From NCBI RefSeq assembly GCF_021491375.1, contig NZ_JAKEVY010000002.1, forward strand, positions 186,001 to 250,000: a DNA stretch of 64,000 nt, in the 5' to 3' direction. Both the position numbers and the translations under genes were made by a program. How positions within the stretch are numbered: the first letter of the stretch is position 1; each line of letters opens with the position of its first letter. The stretch is from Flavihumibacter fluminis (lineage in GTDB: Bacteria; Bacteroidota; Bacteroidia; Chitinophagales; Chitinophagaceae). Positions 35,565 through 44,604 of the stretch are shown here, piece after piece. The notes under the pieces were generated by a model. It did no database searches, was not told where the DNA came from, and worked only from the letters and a program-made list of their open reading frames with translations.

Positions 35565-36361
35565 TAATACGCATATTCTGTTAAACTGGTAATACTGCGT
35601 CCCATTCCATCGCCCCGGGTTATTGTCATAGTAGATAATTTTGAAATGGGTAAGGAATCCTGGTACGCATACCTGAAATTTATGTCCCAGTCAGTGAACC
35701 TGCCAATGATTTTTTCTTCCGACGGATTGTTTTTCTGTAACCGGATTCCCGGCACTTGTAAATAATGAATATCTTTTAGCATCAGGTTGGCTGCTACATT
35801 GATTTTCTCATCAAATCCTGAAAATTCATGGCTGCCAGTTTTCACCAGGATATCTTCCTGAAGGTAGTATTCATCGTAAGCATTCATATTGTCTCCTGGT
35901 CCATACTGCATTTCCAGTTTTTTGAATACTTGTCCGGTTGCCAGTTTCAGCCATTCCACAACAGTTAATCTTCCTGCCTGGTCATAGTGAAGCAATATCT
36001 CTTCCAGCTTACCCATACTAACGTTGGATCGTTGGATTTTTACAACACGATTTCCTGCATACTGATACTTCAGTGTATCAAAATCAAGATGGGCTTTATT
36101 GATCATGCAGTCAAGCCGACCATTTTTATACTGCAGGTGATATTGATAGAGATTGGCTTCCTGCCTGATCTCCGTGATACGTCCATCGGGTAGATACAGA
36201 AATTGCAGATAGGGAGAGGGCAGTGCTTCTATCGCAATATGTTTCAACTTGTAAGTAGTACTATCATCTTGCGACGGTTCGGAATGATTCCGATGGCAGG
36301 AAAGAAAAAGCAACCAGAACAGTACAATGGATCCTCCACCTGTAACATGTTTAACTGTCAT
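35561..36361 (-). CDS. Lipoprotein with YD-repeat-like strands
   Basis: This 266-residue protein has an N-terminal signal (MTVKHVTGGGSIVLFWLLFLSC) with lipobox LFLSC. The mature part contains short strand repeats (YLPDGRITEIRQE; YQYHLQYKNGRLDCM; LKYQYAGNRVVKIQR; HYDQAGRLTVVEW) of the kind seen in YD/RHS-like DUF4595-type Bacteroidota lipoproteins. Function is unknown; such proteins are usually at the outer membrane. It precedes the YdeI-like gene with a four-base overlap and follows another lipoprotein gene closely (12 bases). Confidence 0.7.
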   Translation of the reverse strand: MTVKHVTGGGSIVLFWLLFLSCHRNHSEPSQDDSTTYKLKHIAIEALPSPYLQFLYLPDGRITEIRQEANLYQYHLQYKNGRLDCMINKAHLDFDTLKYQYAGNRVVKIQRSNVSMGKLEEILLHYDQAGRLTVVEWLKLATGQVFKKLEMQYGPGDNMNAYDEYYLQEDILVKTGSHEFSGFDEKINVAANLMLKDIHYLQVPGIRLQKNNPSEEKIIGRFTDWDINFRYAYQDSLPISKLSTMTITRGDGMGRSITSLTEYAYY

Positions 36362-36373
36362 ACAGAACCGAAA

Positions 36374-37663
36374 TTAATATTGTCGGAGTCCGTGGAAAAT
36401 TCCACTGAAAGTATGTTTCTCCGGTTCATTCGGACAACTGGTGCCTGGCGGATTACGACTATACACGGTACCTGAAAAACTCCCCTTTACCATTTCTCCC
36501 ACATCGGCCCATTTTGAAACAACAAAGGAGCCTTCCGAAAAGAATTCACCGGGAATGTTACACTTGAGATACTCTGTACCAAAACTGAAAGGACCCATAT
36601 TAATGGTGGCACTTGATTTTAAGGGATCATGAAGTCCGCCATAGGCAAATGCCCCCGCGCGACTCCCATTGGCTATTAGGTGAATGCCTTTCCAGTTTTC
36701 ATCTACCCCCTGAACAGTGATCTTGCCATTTGCTTCTCCAATCACCACATTGGTAAAAACATAATCAGTTCCTTTATAGGAAAGCGTTACCACATTTCCC
36801 CCGGCAATGGTAATGGGCGTAAGGATCAATAAACCGCCGTTGGGATATACTCTTCCTGTCACCGGATTTTTTAAGGGAATACCTGAAATCGAGGTTTCAA
36901 TGAGAATAGGATTGTTAGAAGGGATTTCATCAGGTGCTCTGTAATAGGCTTGCGAACCATCAGCTGTTAATACACCCATGCTGGCTATAGTTCTCCACCT
37001 CACTTTATCTCTCAGGTCAAAGGGCTCCGGATCTACCAGTGGTGCCAACAAACTGTCTTCCGGTTTCAGCGCAATCGATTTATACGCAGTAAGTCGAACC
37101 GTTTCGCCTGGCTGGATGATATCCTTATCCGCCTTTACTTTAAAGTCTTCTACAATACCCCAATCACTGAAATGATTCGACTCCACCGTGATGGTTTTGT
37201 TTATTTTATTCACGATTGATCGGGTCATCAGGTTCCAATGTCCTGCCTCATTCTGATACCCCAGGTACAGGGCTTCCGGAATCGTTCCCTCCAGATCTGT
37301 ATCGTTATAATTCAGGGTTAGTTGTACCGGCTTTTGAAAGGAGACCTGCTCGGGTTCGAGCCGGTACGCATCTCCCGAACTCATCGGACAGGTATTCGTG
37401 ATGGGAGTGATGGCAAAAACTACATCATCAGTAACAGATTCGGGAGGAACGGTCACCTGTAAACGCCCGTCTGCGGAAATTATAGTGCCACCAGCAGTGC
37501 CGATATTTCTGGCAACCCGCTCACCTTTTACGATTCCTTTGTCATACACTGCGGGAATGCGCTGCGGTGCTGCATTCTCATCACCCTTGCTGCAACCGAA
37601 TAATAGGGAAATAGAAAGAAGGAACAACCAGTGACTGTTTCGAAACAACTGAAAGCCGGACAT
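36374..37663 (-). CDS. Lipoprotein with ZU5-like domain
   Basis: This 429-residue protein has a lipoprotein signal MSGFQLFRNSHWLFLLSISL followed by LFGC, then SKGDENAAP. Next comes a segment GTAGGTIISADGRLQVTVPPE followed by VTDDVVFAITPI, which resembles a ZU5-type beta domain in bacterial surface proteins (Gly-Gly-turn followed by Val-Pro-Pro). The rest is beta-rich with no motif I can name. The frame is open upstream to 37810, but the ATG at 37661-37663 gives the lipoprotein signal. It is first in a leftward three-gene run with the YD-type lipoprotein and YdeI-like gene. Confidence 0.7.
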   Translation of the reverse strand: MSGFQLFRNSHWLFLLSISLLFGCSKGDENAAPQRIPAVYDKGIVKGERVARNIGTAGGTIISADGRLQVTVPPESVTDDVVFAITPITNTCPMSSGDAYRLEPEQVSFQKPVQLTLNYNDTDLEGTIPEALYLGYQNEAGHWNLMTRSIVNKINKTITVESNHFSDWGIVEDFKVKADKDIIQPGETVRLTAYKSIALKPEDSLLAPLVDPEPFDLRDKVRWRTIASMGVLTADGSQAYYRAPDEIPSNNPILIETSISGIPLKNPVTGRVYPNGGLLILTPITIAGGNVVTLSYKGTDYVFTNVVIGEANGKITVQGVDENWKGIHLIANGSRAGAFAYGGLHDPLKSSATINMGPFSFGTEYLKCNIPGEFFSEGSFVVSKWADVGEMVKGSFSGTVYSRNPPGTSCPNEPEKHTFSGIFHGLRQY

Positions 37664-37880
37664 ATGATAAGGTTTATAGAATTGCAAACCTCGTATACCA
37701 GGTAGGCTTACTCCTGACAGATCGACCAATTGCGGAATGTATCGACGAATAACTTTACACGATAAGTATTGGCAGTGCGATAGGTGGATAGCAAAGGTAA
37801 TTTCCAGCAAATGGAGGGCAATCAGGGGGAACTACCTATAACATTTCTGTAGTAGTTTACGGCAATACTAACTATTTCAT

Positions 37881-39554
37881 ATGGTATTAACTCGCCCATT
37901 CCGATTTGTACAACTCAGCTCGCTCATGCTATTGCTATTCGTAGCAAATTTCTCCGCTTTTGCACAAATCACTGAACGCCCCCGACCAGAGAGTTGGAAA
38001 CAACTTGTCAAAGGCGCTGCCTTCAAGGATCGCTTTCTTCCTATGCCAAAAGGAAAACTGAGCAGTGCAACCTGGGGAGGCGCTAATGTACTGCCACGCT
38101 ACATCGACAATGGTATTGAAGACCGGGAGCGTTCTTATTGGGGCGGTAATATTGTGAAGGGCGCTGATGGTTCGTATCATCTCTTTGTTTGCGGATGGCC
38201 GGAAAGTTCTGCCAAGGGTCATGGGCAATGGCCGCGTTCGATTGTCTATCATACGGTCAGCAATAACCGCATTGGTCCCTATACCATAAAAGATACCATT
38301 GGTGCCGGACATAATCCGGAAATTTTTCAATTGCAGGATGGCCGCTACGTGTTGTACTGTATTGATAAAAATTATGTAACCAATTCGCTGGACGGCACCT
38401 GGCAAGAGGGGAAGTTTGAATTTGATCCAAGAGATCGCCCTATAATAGAAGGATTATCAAACTTAACTTTTGCCAAACGTCCCGATGGTTCTTACCTGAT
38501 GATTTGTCGTGGTGGTGGTGTGTGGATTAGCCAGACCGGTTTATCGCCGTATCGGCAGGTATCGAACAAGAGAACCTATCCGGATGTGGCGGGTGAATTT
38601 GAGGATCCGGTGGTATGGAGAGATTCGGTACAGTATCATATGATCGTAAATGATTGGCTGGGAAGAATTGCTTTTTACCTGCGTTCAAAAGATGGGGTGA
38701 ATTGGGTAACAGATCCTGGAGAAGCTTATGTGCCGGGGATTGCCTTTCACGAAGATGGCAGGTTGGAAGACTGGTTTAAGTTTGAACGCATCAAGATCTT
38801 ACAGGATACGCAGGGCCGCGCCATCCAGGCAAATTTCGCGGTTATTGATACTCTCAAGAAGGAAGATAAGGCGAATGACCGGCACAGTTCTAAAAACATC
38901 TCCATACCGTTGAATCCGGGTGTTTTGATCAGCTTCCTGAATACCAGTTTGCCAGCAGCAGGTGAAACTATTCAAATCAGGGTAAGCGCTGAGAAAGGAT
39001 TTAATCCGGATAAGGATATAGATCTTGGTTCACTGCGATTTGGCAGCAATGAGCAGGTGAATTTCGGAAAAGGGGCGAAACTAGTAGCAAGTAAAAAACA
39101 GGGCCGCGATTTAATACTCACTTTTAGTGCAGAGGGACATGGATTAACCAAAGAAGAGTTTGCACCCAAGCTGATCGGCAGGTACAAAAATGGAAAGCTC
39201 CTGTTTGGCTACACCCGTGTACCCTGGGTGGCGTATGAGCCGGGTATTTTGTCTGCATTGCGCCCGGTATTTAGTCCGGGTACAGGTACTACAGGTATAA
39301 GTGTTATAGTAGAAAATTTTGGCATGGCAACCTCTCAACCAGCTACCTTGAAACTTCAGCTACAAAGCCCGGAAGGGGTGAAAGAAATCGCGACAGGTAC
39401 TATATCGCCAATCCAGTCGTACGGAAAGTTGGCTCTTCAACTCAACACTACGTATCCATTTGAAAAGGGCCGGGAATATGAGTTTGTACTATCACTATCG
39501 GATGCTGATCCGTCAGCCCCTCCATTTAAATTTAAAGCAATCCCCTTGCCTTAA
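37881..39554 (+). CDS. Secreted beta-propeller glycosidase-like protein
   Basis: This 557-residue protein begins with a signal peptide (about residues 1-29). The main domain (about 60-330) has five-blade propeller features of GH43/GH117-like enzymes: YWGGNIVKGADGSYHLFVCGW, AGHNPEIFQLQDGRYVLY, LSNLTFAKRPDGSYLMI and GEFEDPVVWRDSVQYHMI, with acidic residues at the places where catalytic Asp and Glu sit in these folds. A C-terminal beta domain of about 200 residues follows. The exact family and substrate cannot be named. It starts on the opposite strand to the lipoprotein gene, 217 bases away. Confidence 0.7.
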   Translation: MVLTRPFRFVQLSSLMLLLFVANFSAFAQITERPRPESWKQLVKGAAFKDRFLPMPKGKLSSATWGGANVLPRYIDNGIEDRERSYWGGNIVKGADGSYHLFVCGWPESSAKGHGQWPRSIVYHTVSNNRIGPYTIKDTIGAGHNPEIFQLQDGRYVLYCIDKNYVTNSLDGTWQEGKFEFDPRDRPIIEGLSNLTFAKRPDGSYLMICRGGGVWISQTGLSPYRQVSNKRTYPDVAGEFEDPVVWRDSVQYHMIVNDWLGRIAFYLRSKDGVNWVTDPGEAYVPGIAFHEDGRLEDWFKFERIKILQDTQGRAIQANFAVIDTLKKEDKANDRHSSKNISIPLNPGVLISFLNTSLPAAGETIQIRVSAEKGFNPDKDIDLGSLRFGSNEQVNFGKGAKLVASKKQGRDLILTFSAEGHGLTKEEFAPKLIGRYKNGKLLFGYTRVPWVAYEPGILSALRPVFSPGTGTTGISVIVENFGMATSQPATLKLQLQSPEGVKEIATGTISPIQSYGKLALQLNTTYPFEKGREYEFVLSLSDADPSAPPFKFKAIPLP

Positions 39555-39573
39555 AGTTTGGTGTTGGATGAGT

Positions 39574-39669
39574 CAATTTGGCTATAACTGGAAAAAAAGT
39601 TGACTTATAGCCAAATTGAGCCTTCAATTTGGCTATAAGTGCACAAAAAACTAACTTGCAGCCAAATTG
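39574..39669. repeat. Two tandem 14-bp inverted repeats before an AAA ATPase gene
   Basis: CAATTTGGCTATAA (39574-39587) faces TTATAGCCAAATTG (39605-39618); 51 bases on, the pair recurs as CAATTTGGCTATAA (39625-39638) and TTGCAGCCAAATTG (39656-39669, two mismatches). The last arm ends six bases before the ATPase ATG. This arrangement suggests operator sites for a dimer. Confidence 0.85.
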
Positions 39670-39675
39670 AGGGAT

Positions 39676-41100
39676 ATGCAGCAGATTATAGGAAGGAAAC
39701 GGGAATTAGCCATCCTATCTGACCTGAAAGCGGGTAATGCCTCCGCATTTGTAGCTGTGTATGGCAGAAGGCGGGTAGGTAAAACCTTTCTTATTCGCAA
39801 GGCATTTGACAACAAGTTTGCCTTTCATCTGACTGGAATGGCGAATGTAAACATGGCACAGCAGCTGGCTAATTTTGCTACTGCCTTAAGAAAATATGAT
39901 ACTTCCGCGGAACTCCAACCGCAGGCAGAAACCTGGCAGGAAGCCTTTGAGCAATTAATCAATTGGCTGGAAAAATCAACGGATGAAAAAAAAGTAGTTT
40001 TCCTGGATGAACTTCCCTGGCTGGATACTGCACAATCCGGATTTATTCCCGCACTGGAACATTTCTGGAATTCCTGGGCAAGTGCAAGAACCGATATTAT
40101 CCTGGTGGTATGTGGTTCTGCGGCGGCCTGGATGATCAATACACTAATCAATAGCAGAGGAGGACTTCACAACAGGGTCACTCATCGCATACGGCTCCAG
40201 CCTTTCACCTTACAGGAATGCGAGGAATATTTCAAAGCCAGGTCGGCAGGTTTTGATCGTTATCAACTTGTTCTGCTCTATATGGTGATGGGTGGAATAC
40301 CTTTTTATTTGGATCAGGTGAATACTAGTCTTAGTGCAGATCAGAATATAGACAGATTGTGCTTTACTGCGGATGGATTATTACGGGGTGAGTTTGATAA
40401 CCTGTATCATTCTCTCTTTCAAAAAGCGGAACGGCATATTTCTATAATAGAAGCATTAAGTAAAAAAGCAAGGGGACTAACCCGTGATGAACTGCTGGAG
40501 GTTTCCGGCATGCCCAATGGCGGTGGCACCACACGTATCCTGAAGGAGTTGGAAGAAAGCCATTTTATCCGCAAATATGTTTCCTATGGTAATAAAGAAA
40601 AGCTAAGTCTTTATCAATTATCAGATCCGTATTCACTCTTTTACCTGCGATGGATAAAAAGTTCTTCCACGCTGGATGAGAATAATTGGATGAACCAGCT
40701 TGATAGTCCGCAGAAAAGAGCCTGGACCGGTTATGCTTTTGAACAGGTTTGCCTGGAGCATATAGGACAAATAAAAAAGGCATTGGGTATAACTGGTATT
40801 CAAACCACCACCTCTTCCTGGGTTAGCCGCGACAAAGAGCAGGGTGCGCAGGTTGACCTGGTAATTGATCGCAGGGATCGGGTGATCAATCTTTGTGAAA
40901 TGAAGTTCTCTATTCATCCGTTTACCATAACAAAAGCATATGCAGCAGAACTGGCAGAGAAAATTCGGGTATTTAAAGAACAAACAAAAACTACCAAAGC
41001 AATTTATCTGACGATGATAACCACCTTTGGATTGGCATCCAATGCGTATGCATCCTCCATGGTGAAAAACAGTTTTGAGCTGGATATATTGTTTGACTAG
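39676..41100 (+). CDS. AAA ATPase with C-terminal nuclease-like domain
   Basis: This 474-residue protein fits the DUF234-type archaeal/bacterial AAA ATPases. Walker A is YGRRRVGKTF near residues 30-39 and Walker B is VVFLDELPWL near 112-121, followed by the sensor LVVCGSAAAWM. A winged-helix segment (LTRDELLEVSGMPNGGGTTRIL) lies near 275-300. The C-terminal part has WTGYAFEQVCLEH and QVDLVIDRRDRVINLCEMKFS, a PD-(D/E)xK-like pattern with Asp, Glu and Lys. The start is the ATG at 39676; a TTG three codons earlier lies in the inverted repeat. The cellular role of this family is not known. The stop overlaps by four bases with the convergent TlpA-type gene. Confidence 0.88.
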   Translation: MQQIIGRKRELAILSDLKAGNASAFVAVYGRRRVGKTFLIRKAFDNKFAFHLTGMANVNMAQQLANFATALRKYDTSAELQPQAETWQEAFEQLINWLEKSTDEKKVVFLDELPWLDTAQSGFIPALEHFWNSWASARTDIILVVCGSAAAWMINTLINSRGGLHNRVTHRIRLQPFTLQECEEYFKARSAGFDRYQLVLLYMVMGGIPFYLDQVNTSLSADQNIDRLCFTADGLLRGEFDNLYHSLFQKAERHISIIEALSKKARGLTRDELLEVSGMPNGGGTTRILKELEESHFIRKYVSYGNKEKLSLYQLSDPYSLFYLRWIKSSSTLDENNWMNQLDSPQKRAWTGYAFEQVCLEHIGQIKKALGITGIQTTTSSWVSRDKEQGAQVDLVIDRRDRVINLCEMKFSIHPFTITKAYAAELAEKIRVFKEQTKTTKAIYLTMITTFGLASNAYASSMVKNSFELDILFD

Positions 41101-42140
41101 AAAAGTTCCTTCAGTTTATTCTGTAAATCAATATCGCCATTCGTGCCAATATAAATGCCTATAATTCTGCCTTCTGGATTAATTAGATACTTGGTAGGGA
41201 GTGCGAAAATATCATACTTGTCATTAATTGAATTTCCATTTAATACGTGAATAAACTCAGTACTATTGTCTCTTATAATTGCTTTCCGCCAGGCTTCTTT
41301 TGACCGATCATCATCTGCTATTGCGATAACTTCTAATCCTCGGTGGTGATATAATGAAAATACTTGCTTTACCGTTTTTGTACTTTCTATGCAGGGCACA
41401 CACCAGCTTGCCCAAAAATCCAGCAACACATATTTGCCCCGATAGTCGATAAGAGATAACTGTTTTTTATTACTATCGAATGACTGAAAATCAGGGGCAG
41501 GGCTTCCAATGGTAAGTGAATTTTTCTTTTTGATTTCATCCCGGCATAAGTTGCCGGCCCTGCTTTCTTTAATTTTTTCATCCAGCGAAAGAAAGAGTTC
41601 ATTGGCAACTGAAGCAGGAAGGTTGTTTAATAGTCCGAGTAATTCAGTTGGACTAACATACGAGGACGGGTGTTCTTTTATGAATTGTATTTTTGATTCT
41701 ATAATTGCTTGTTGTTTACTAGCATCTGGTAGGTTTTGATTCTTTTCGATAGGATTAATCAATGCATAAAGACTGTCTGCTTCTTGTTGAGAAGCAGATC
41801 CAGTCATCTTAAATGATGAAAAATTATCCTGTTGTAACAGGATATGCTGTTTTCCAGCTTCCAAATAAAAGTCAGAGTAATTATTTTTTCTGGGAATACC
41901 AATCAAATGTGCAAAGGATGGTTCATTAATGTAACCGGAGAACTGAAACTTTCCCTTATTTAATAGAGTGGTATCCTTGCGCCAGATACCTGTTGTATCA
42001 GGTAACCATAGGATTATTATTCCAGTATCCCGGCCAATAATTTCACCCGTTAACGTATAGGTGTTTTGTTTGGGCTGGGCATAGGAAGGTATATAGCTTA
42101 TTGCAAGGGATAGTAATAACCAGAGAAGTCTTTTATTCAT
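41097..42140 (-). CDS. TlpA-family thiol-disulfide oxidoreductase with DUF4369-like N-terminus
   Basis: This 347-residue periplasmic protein has a signal peptide (residues 1-21), an N-terminal DUF4369-like beta domain (YTLTGEIIGRDTGIIILW onward), a helical linker and a C-terminal thioredoxin-fold domain with the active-site pair C247-VP-C250 in DFWASWCVPC. The cis-Pro loop appears as FALPTKYLI. TlpA-like proteins of this layout are common in Bacteroidota and usually reduce periplasmic disulfides or cytochrome c apoproteins. It is a single gene. Confidence 0.92.
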   Translation of the reverse strand: MNKRLLWLLLSLAISYIPSYAQPKQNTYTLTGEIIGRDTGIIILWLPDTTGIWRKDTTLLNKGKFQFSGYINEPSFAHLIGIPRKNNYSDFYLEAGKQHILLQQDNFSSFKMTGSASQQEADSLYALINPIEKNQNLPDASKQQAIIESKIQFIKEHPSSYVSPTELLGLLNNLPASVANELFLSLDEKIKESRAGNLCRDEIKKKNSLTIGSPAPDFQSFDSNKKQLSLIDYRGKYVLLDFWASWCVPCIESTKTVKQVFSLYHHRGLEVIAIADDDRSKEAWRKAIIRDNSTEFIHVLNGNSINDKYDIFALPTKYLINPEGRIIGIYIGTNGDIDLQNKLKELF

Positions 42141-42176
42141 AGGATTCTCTTTATTTACAATATACTATTTTTAACC

Positions 42177-42746
42177 ATGAAGCAAGCGCTGTATAAAGAC
42201 AAAATTCTGATAGTCAATATCCTAGTTCATTCCTTTGCTGATAACAAAAGCATTAAGTACATCGTAAAGCAGGATAGCCGAAAAGAAGAAAGGCTCCGAA
42301 AACTCATGGCCTATTCTTTTGAACGATGTTATCGGTTTGGTGAAGTATACCTGACCGAAGATAAAAAAGCCTGCGCGTTGATTTTATTCCCGCATAAGAA
42401 AAAAACATCCCTGTCAGCTTTATTGCTGGATCTGGATCTGGCCTTCTCGGTAATCGGTTTATCGAATCTGAAAAAAGTGCTGAGCCGGGAGTCGAAAATC
42501 AAGCAACTTTATCCCAAATCTCCTTTTTATTATTTGTGGTTTATTGGAGTATATCCGGCGGATCAGAACAAAGGAATCGGGAAAACTCTCCTGAATGAAA
42601 TACTTACAAATGCTGAAAGGGAGGGACTGCCTGTTTATCTCGAAACATCAACCAGAAAAAATATCACCTGGTACGAGCAATTTGGATTTGTTACCTATAA
42701 CAAGCTGGATTTTGGATATGAATTGTTTTGCATGCGGAGGGACTAA
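42177..42746 (+). CDS. GNAT-family acetyltransferase
   Basis: This 189-residue protein has the GNAT acetyl-CoA-binding motif A as FIGVYPADQNKGIGKTLLNEIL (residues 122-143), with the Gln/Arg-x-x-Gly-x-Gly pattern, followed by the motif B Leu-rich strand VYLETSTRKNITWYEQFGF. The N-terminal region (FERCYRFGEVYLTEDKKACALILFP) is typical of the family. The substrate cannot be told. It is followed by rhaM after 29 bases and probably shares its transcript. Confidence 0.9.
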   Translation: MKQALYKDKILIVNILVHSFADNKSIKYIVKQDSRKEERLRKLMAYSFERCYRFGEVYLTEDKKACALILFPHKKKTSLSALLLDLDLAFSVIGLSNLKKVLSRESKIKQLYPKSPFYYLWFIGVYPADQNKGIGKTLLNEILTNAEREGLPVYLETSTRKNITWYEQFGFVTYNKLDFGYELFCMRRD

Positions 42747-42775
42747 TTGATATCTTTTACATTAAATTCTGAGCT

Positions 42776-43090
42776 ATGCATCGCATATCGGTTAAAATGA
42801 AATTAATTAAAGGGAAGGAGGCGGAATACAAAAGGCGGCATGATGAAATCTGGCCTGAACTAAAACTGCTTCTAAAAGAGCATGGCATAAAGGATTATTC
42901 CATATTTCTGGATGCAGAATCCTCCTCCTTATTTGCTGTCATGAAAGTCGAAAACCCGGCGCTGCTGGAGGAACTACCCAAACATCCTCTAATGAGAAAG
43001 TGGTGGACCTATATGAAAGACCTGATGCTTACCAATGCTGATGACAGTCCGGTTGCCGATCCACTGGCAGAAGTGTTTTATTTGGAGTAA
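42776..43090 (+). CDS. rhaM: L-rhamnose mutarotase
   Basis: This 104-residue enzyme interconverts alpha and beta L-rhamnose. The family's catalytic His is H22 in RRHDEIWPEL, and the C-terminal motif MRKWWTYMKDLM with the conserved Trp-Trp and the PLAEVFYLE end are present. Length matches RhaM (104). No other rhamnose genes are adjacent, but the carbohydrate-related genes between 30 and 39.5 kb might release rhamnose-containing sugars; that link is inference. Confidence 0.93.
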   Translation: MHRISVKMKLIKGKEAEYKRRHDEIWPELKLLLKEHGIKDYSIFLDAESSSLFAVMKVENPALLEELPKHPLMRKWWTYMKDLMLTNADDSPVADPLAEVFYLE

Positions 43091-43114
43091 TATTTTTATG
43101 TGGAACTCTGTCCC

Positions 43115-43846
43115 TTAATTGCAACTATAAAGAATCTTTTCACTGTAATTGGCTCCGCTGGTAGAACTCACTTGCCGGCGTATTATTTTACCCTGATCAT
43201 CTTCTGAATAGCTGTGGTTGGTGATGGTGCCGGAGGGCGATTTTATTGATTTTATCCTGTTCTTATTGCGGATGATTTTATAGCCTAATTCCAGTTCAGC
43301 GATGCCAGCATTTTCCCCTTGCTGAAACAGTTCATCGGTATTAAAGGTGTAAGAAGTGATATCTCCTTCGGGATCCGTTTCACCCACCATATTACCATCC
43401 AACCATTGATAATAGCTGTGTTTCGGTGAAATACTGCTATTAGTTGAAGTTGATTTTTTTACCACTCTGGTACCATCGTATTCATATAGTTCTTCTCTCC
43501 AGGTGCCATTGGGATTTTCCACTTTTATTTTGGTTGCAAAGCCCTTATCGTTGAGGGTGATCGTTTTTTTGTAATGCGGATTACCATTGGAAGTTTGAGT
43601 GTTTATCACAGTATTCCCGGTATAGGTTAATACATTTTCATAGCCGGCATATTCGTGTTTGATTAAACGCTTCTGGTTGTCATAGGTAAAAATATGCGGT
43701 TCAAAACCATCTCGTTCAGTACGAGTAACCAGGCAGTTTGCAAATTGATTAGTTTCTTCAGGTGGGGTAGTGTTTGTGTCATCATCGCTTTTACTACAAT
43801 GCACAAATAGGAGCGCAACCAGCGCCGCGAATAATGTTTTTTTCAT
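43115..43846 (-). CDS. Lipoprotein with YD-type repeats
   Basis: This 243-residue protein has a lipoprotein signal (MKKTLFAALVALLFVHC, lipobox FVHC) and an Asp/Thr-rich linker (SKSDDDTNTTPPEETN). Strand repeats of YD type follow: HIFTYDNQKRLIKHEY, ITLNDKGFATKIKVE, YEYDGTRVVKKS. It is the DUF4595-like type of Bacteroidota surface lipoprotein, similar in style to the gene at 35561. Function is unknown. It converges on rhaM with 24 bases between stops and is divergent from the tandem lipoproteins. Confidence 0.75.
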   Translation of the reverse strand: MKKTLFAALVALLFVHCSKSDDDTNTTPPEETNQFANCLVTRTERDGFEPHIFTYDNQKRLIKHEYAGYENVLTYTGNTVINTQTSNGNPHYKKTITLNDKGFATKIKVENPNGTWREELYEYDGTRVVKKSTSTNSSISPKHSYYQWLDGNMVGETDPEGDITSYTFNTDELFQQGENAGIAELELGYKIIRNKNRIKSIKSPSGTITNHSYSEDDQGKIIRRQVSSTSGANYSEKILYSCN

Positions 43847-43961
43847 GATCTAAGTAATTGTGGGCCTAAAACTATCTTTTCGCGTTCGATGGTGCAATAC
43901 CGTAATAGGGTGATATGGAAGGATTCTTTTTTAATCAAATTAATTATTATATTAAGGCAGT

Positions 43962-44573
43962 ATGGCAAGTAAAAAGATATGCAATGGAGTAATCATTTTT
44001 TTCTCAGTCCTATTGCTGACCAATTCTTCCTGCACCTGTGGCAAAGATTGCACGGCCATCTACTATAATTTTGAATTACCTGCTAAGGTTTTCCCAGATA
44101 ATGATACCCTGCGTTTGGGGGATTCGCTCACAGTATTCATAGACGTGTCCAATTCCTTTGTGGAATTGCAATCCGGTACCCTGGTTCCTTTCAAGAGGGC
44201 GGCTAATTTGGGGTCAACGATTTCCTTTGGAAGAAAGAATCTAAGCACCGGTGCATTTGACCAAGTTGCCAATGATTTCGATTTTATACTGTTAAATGGT
44301 AAGGAATCCAGGGCAATCAATCCTTCCTTAACTAGGTCCTATTTATTTACGGAGGAAAATAACCGCTACCGGTTCCACCTGGTTATTAAACCTAAAAAGC
44401 CGGGACTGTATAAAATGATCCTGAGTAATTCGGTCAATACCTATCGGGAATCGGCTCCCTGTGATAAAGCGAATTTTACTACCATTTTAAAAGAGACCAA
44501 TCATAACCGGCATTTAGTAAGGTTAGAAAGTGAAGATGTACCCGGTGGTGATTTTAATTTTGTTGTACAATAA
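43962..44573 (+). CDS. Lipoprotein, first of three tandem paralogues
   Basis: This 203-residue protein has a signal (MASKKICNGVIIFFSVLLLTNSSC) ending TNSSC-TCGKDC. The mature part contains YYNFELPAKVFPDNDTLRLGD and SLTVFIDVSNSFVELQSG, then NNRYRFHLVIKPKKPGLYKM, CDKANFTTILKETNHNRHL and ends with PGGDFNFVV. I do not recognise the domain. It is closely related to the genes at 44605 (more distant) and 45440 (very close). About 45 bases before the start match the region before 45440, so promoter and gene were duplicated together. Confidence 0.8.
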   Translation: MASKKICNGVIIFFSVLLLTNSSCTCGKDCTAIYYNFELPAKVFPDNDTLRLGDSLTVFIDVSNSFVELQSGTLVPFKRAANLGSTISFGRKNLSTGAFDQVANDFDFILLNGKESRAINPSLTRSYLFTEENNRYRFHLVIKPKKPGLYKMILSNSVNTYRESAPCDKANFTTILKETNHNRHLVRLESEDVPGGDFNFVVQ

Positions 44574-44604
44574 TTCTTATAGATAAAAAACCGGTTCGTG
44601 ATGT

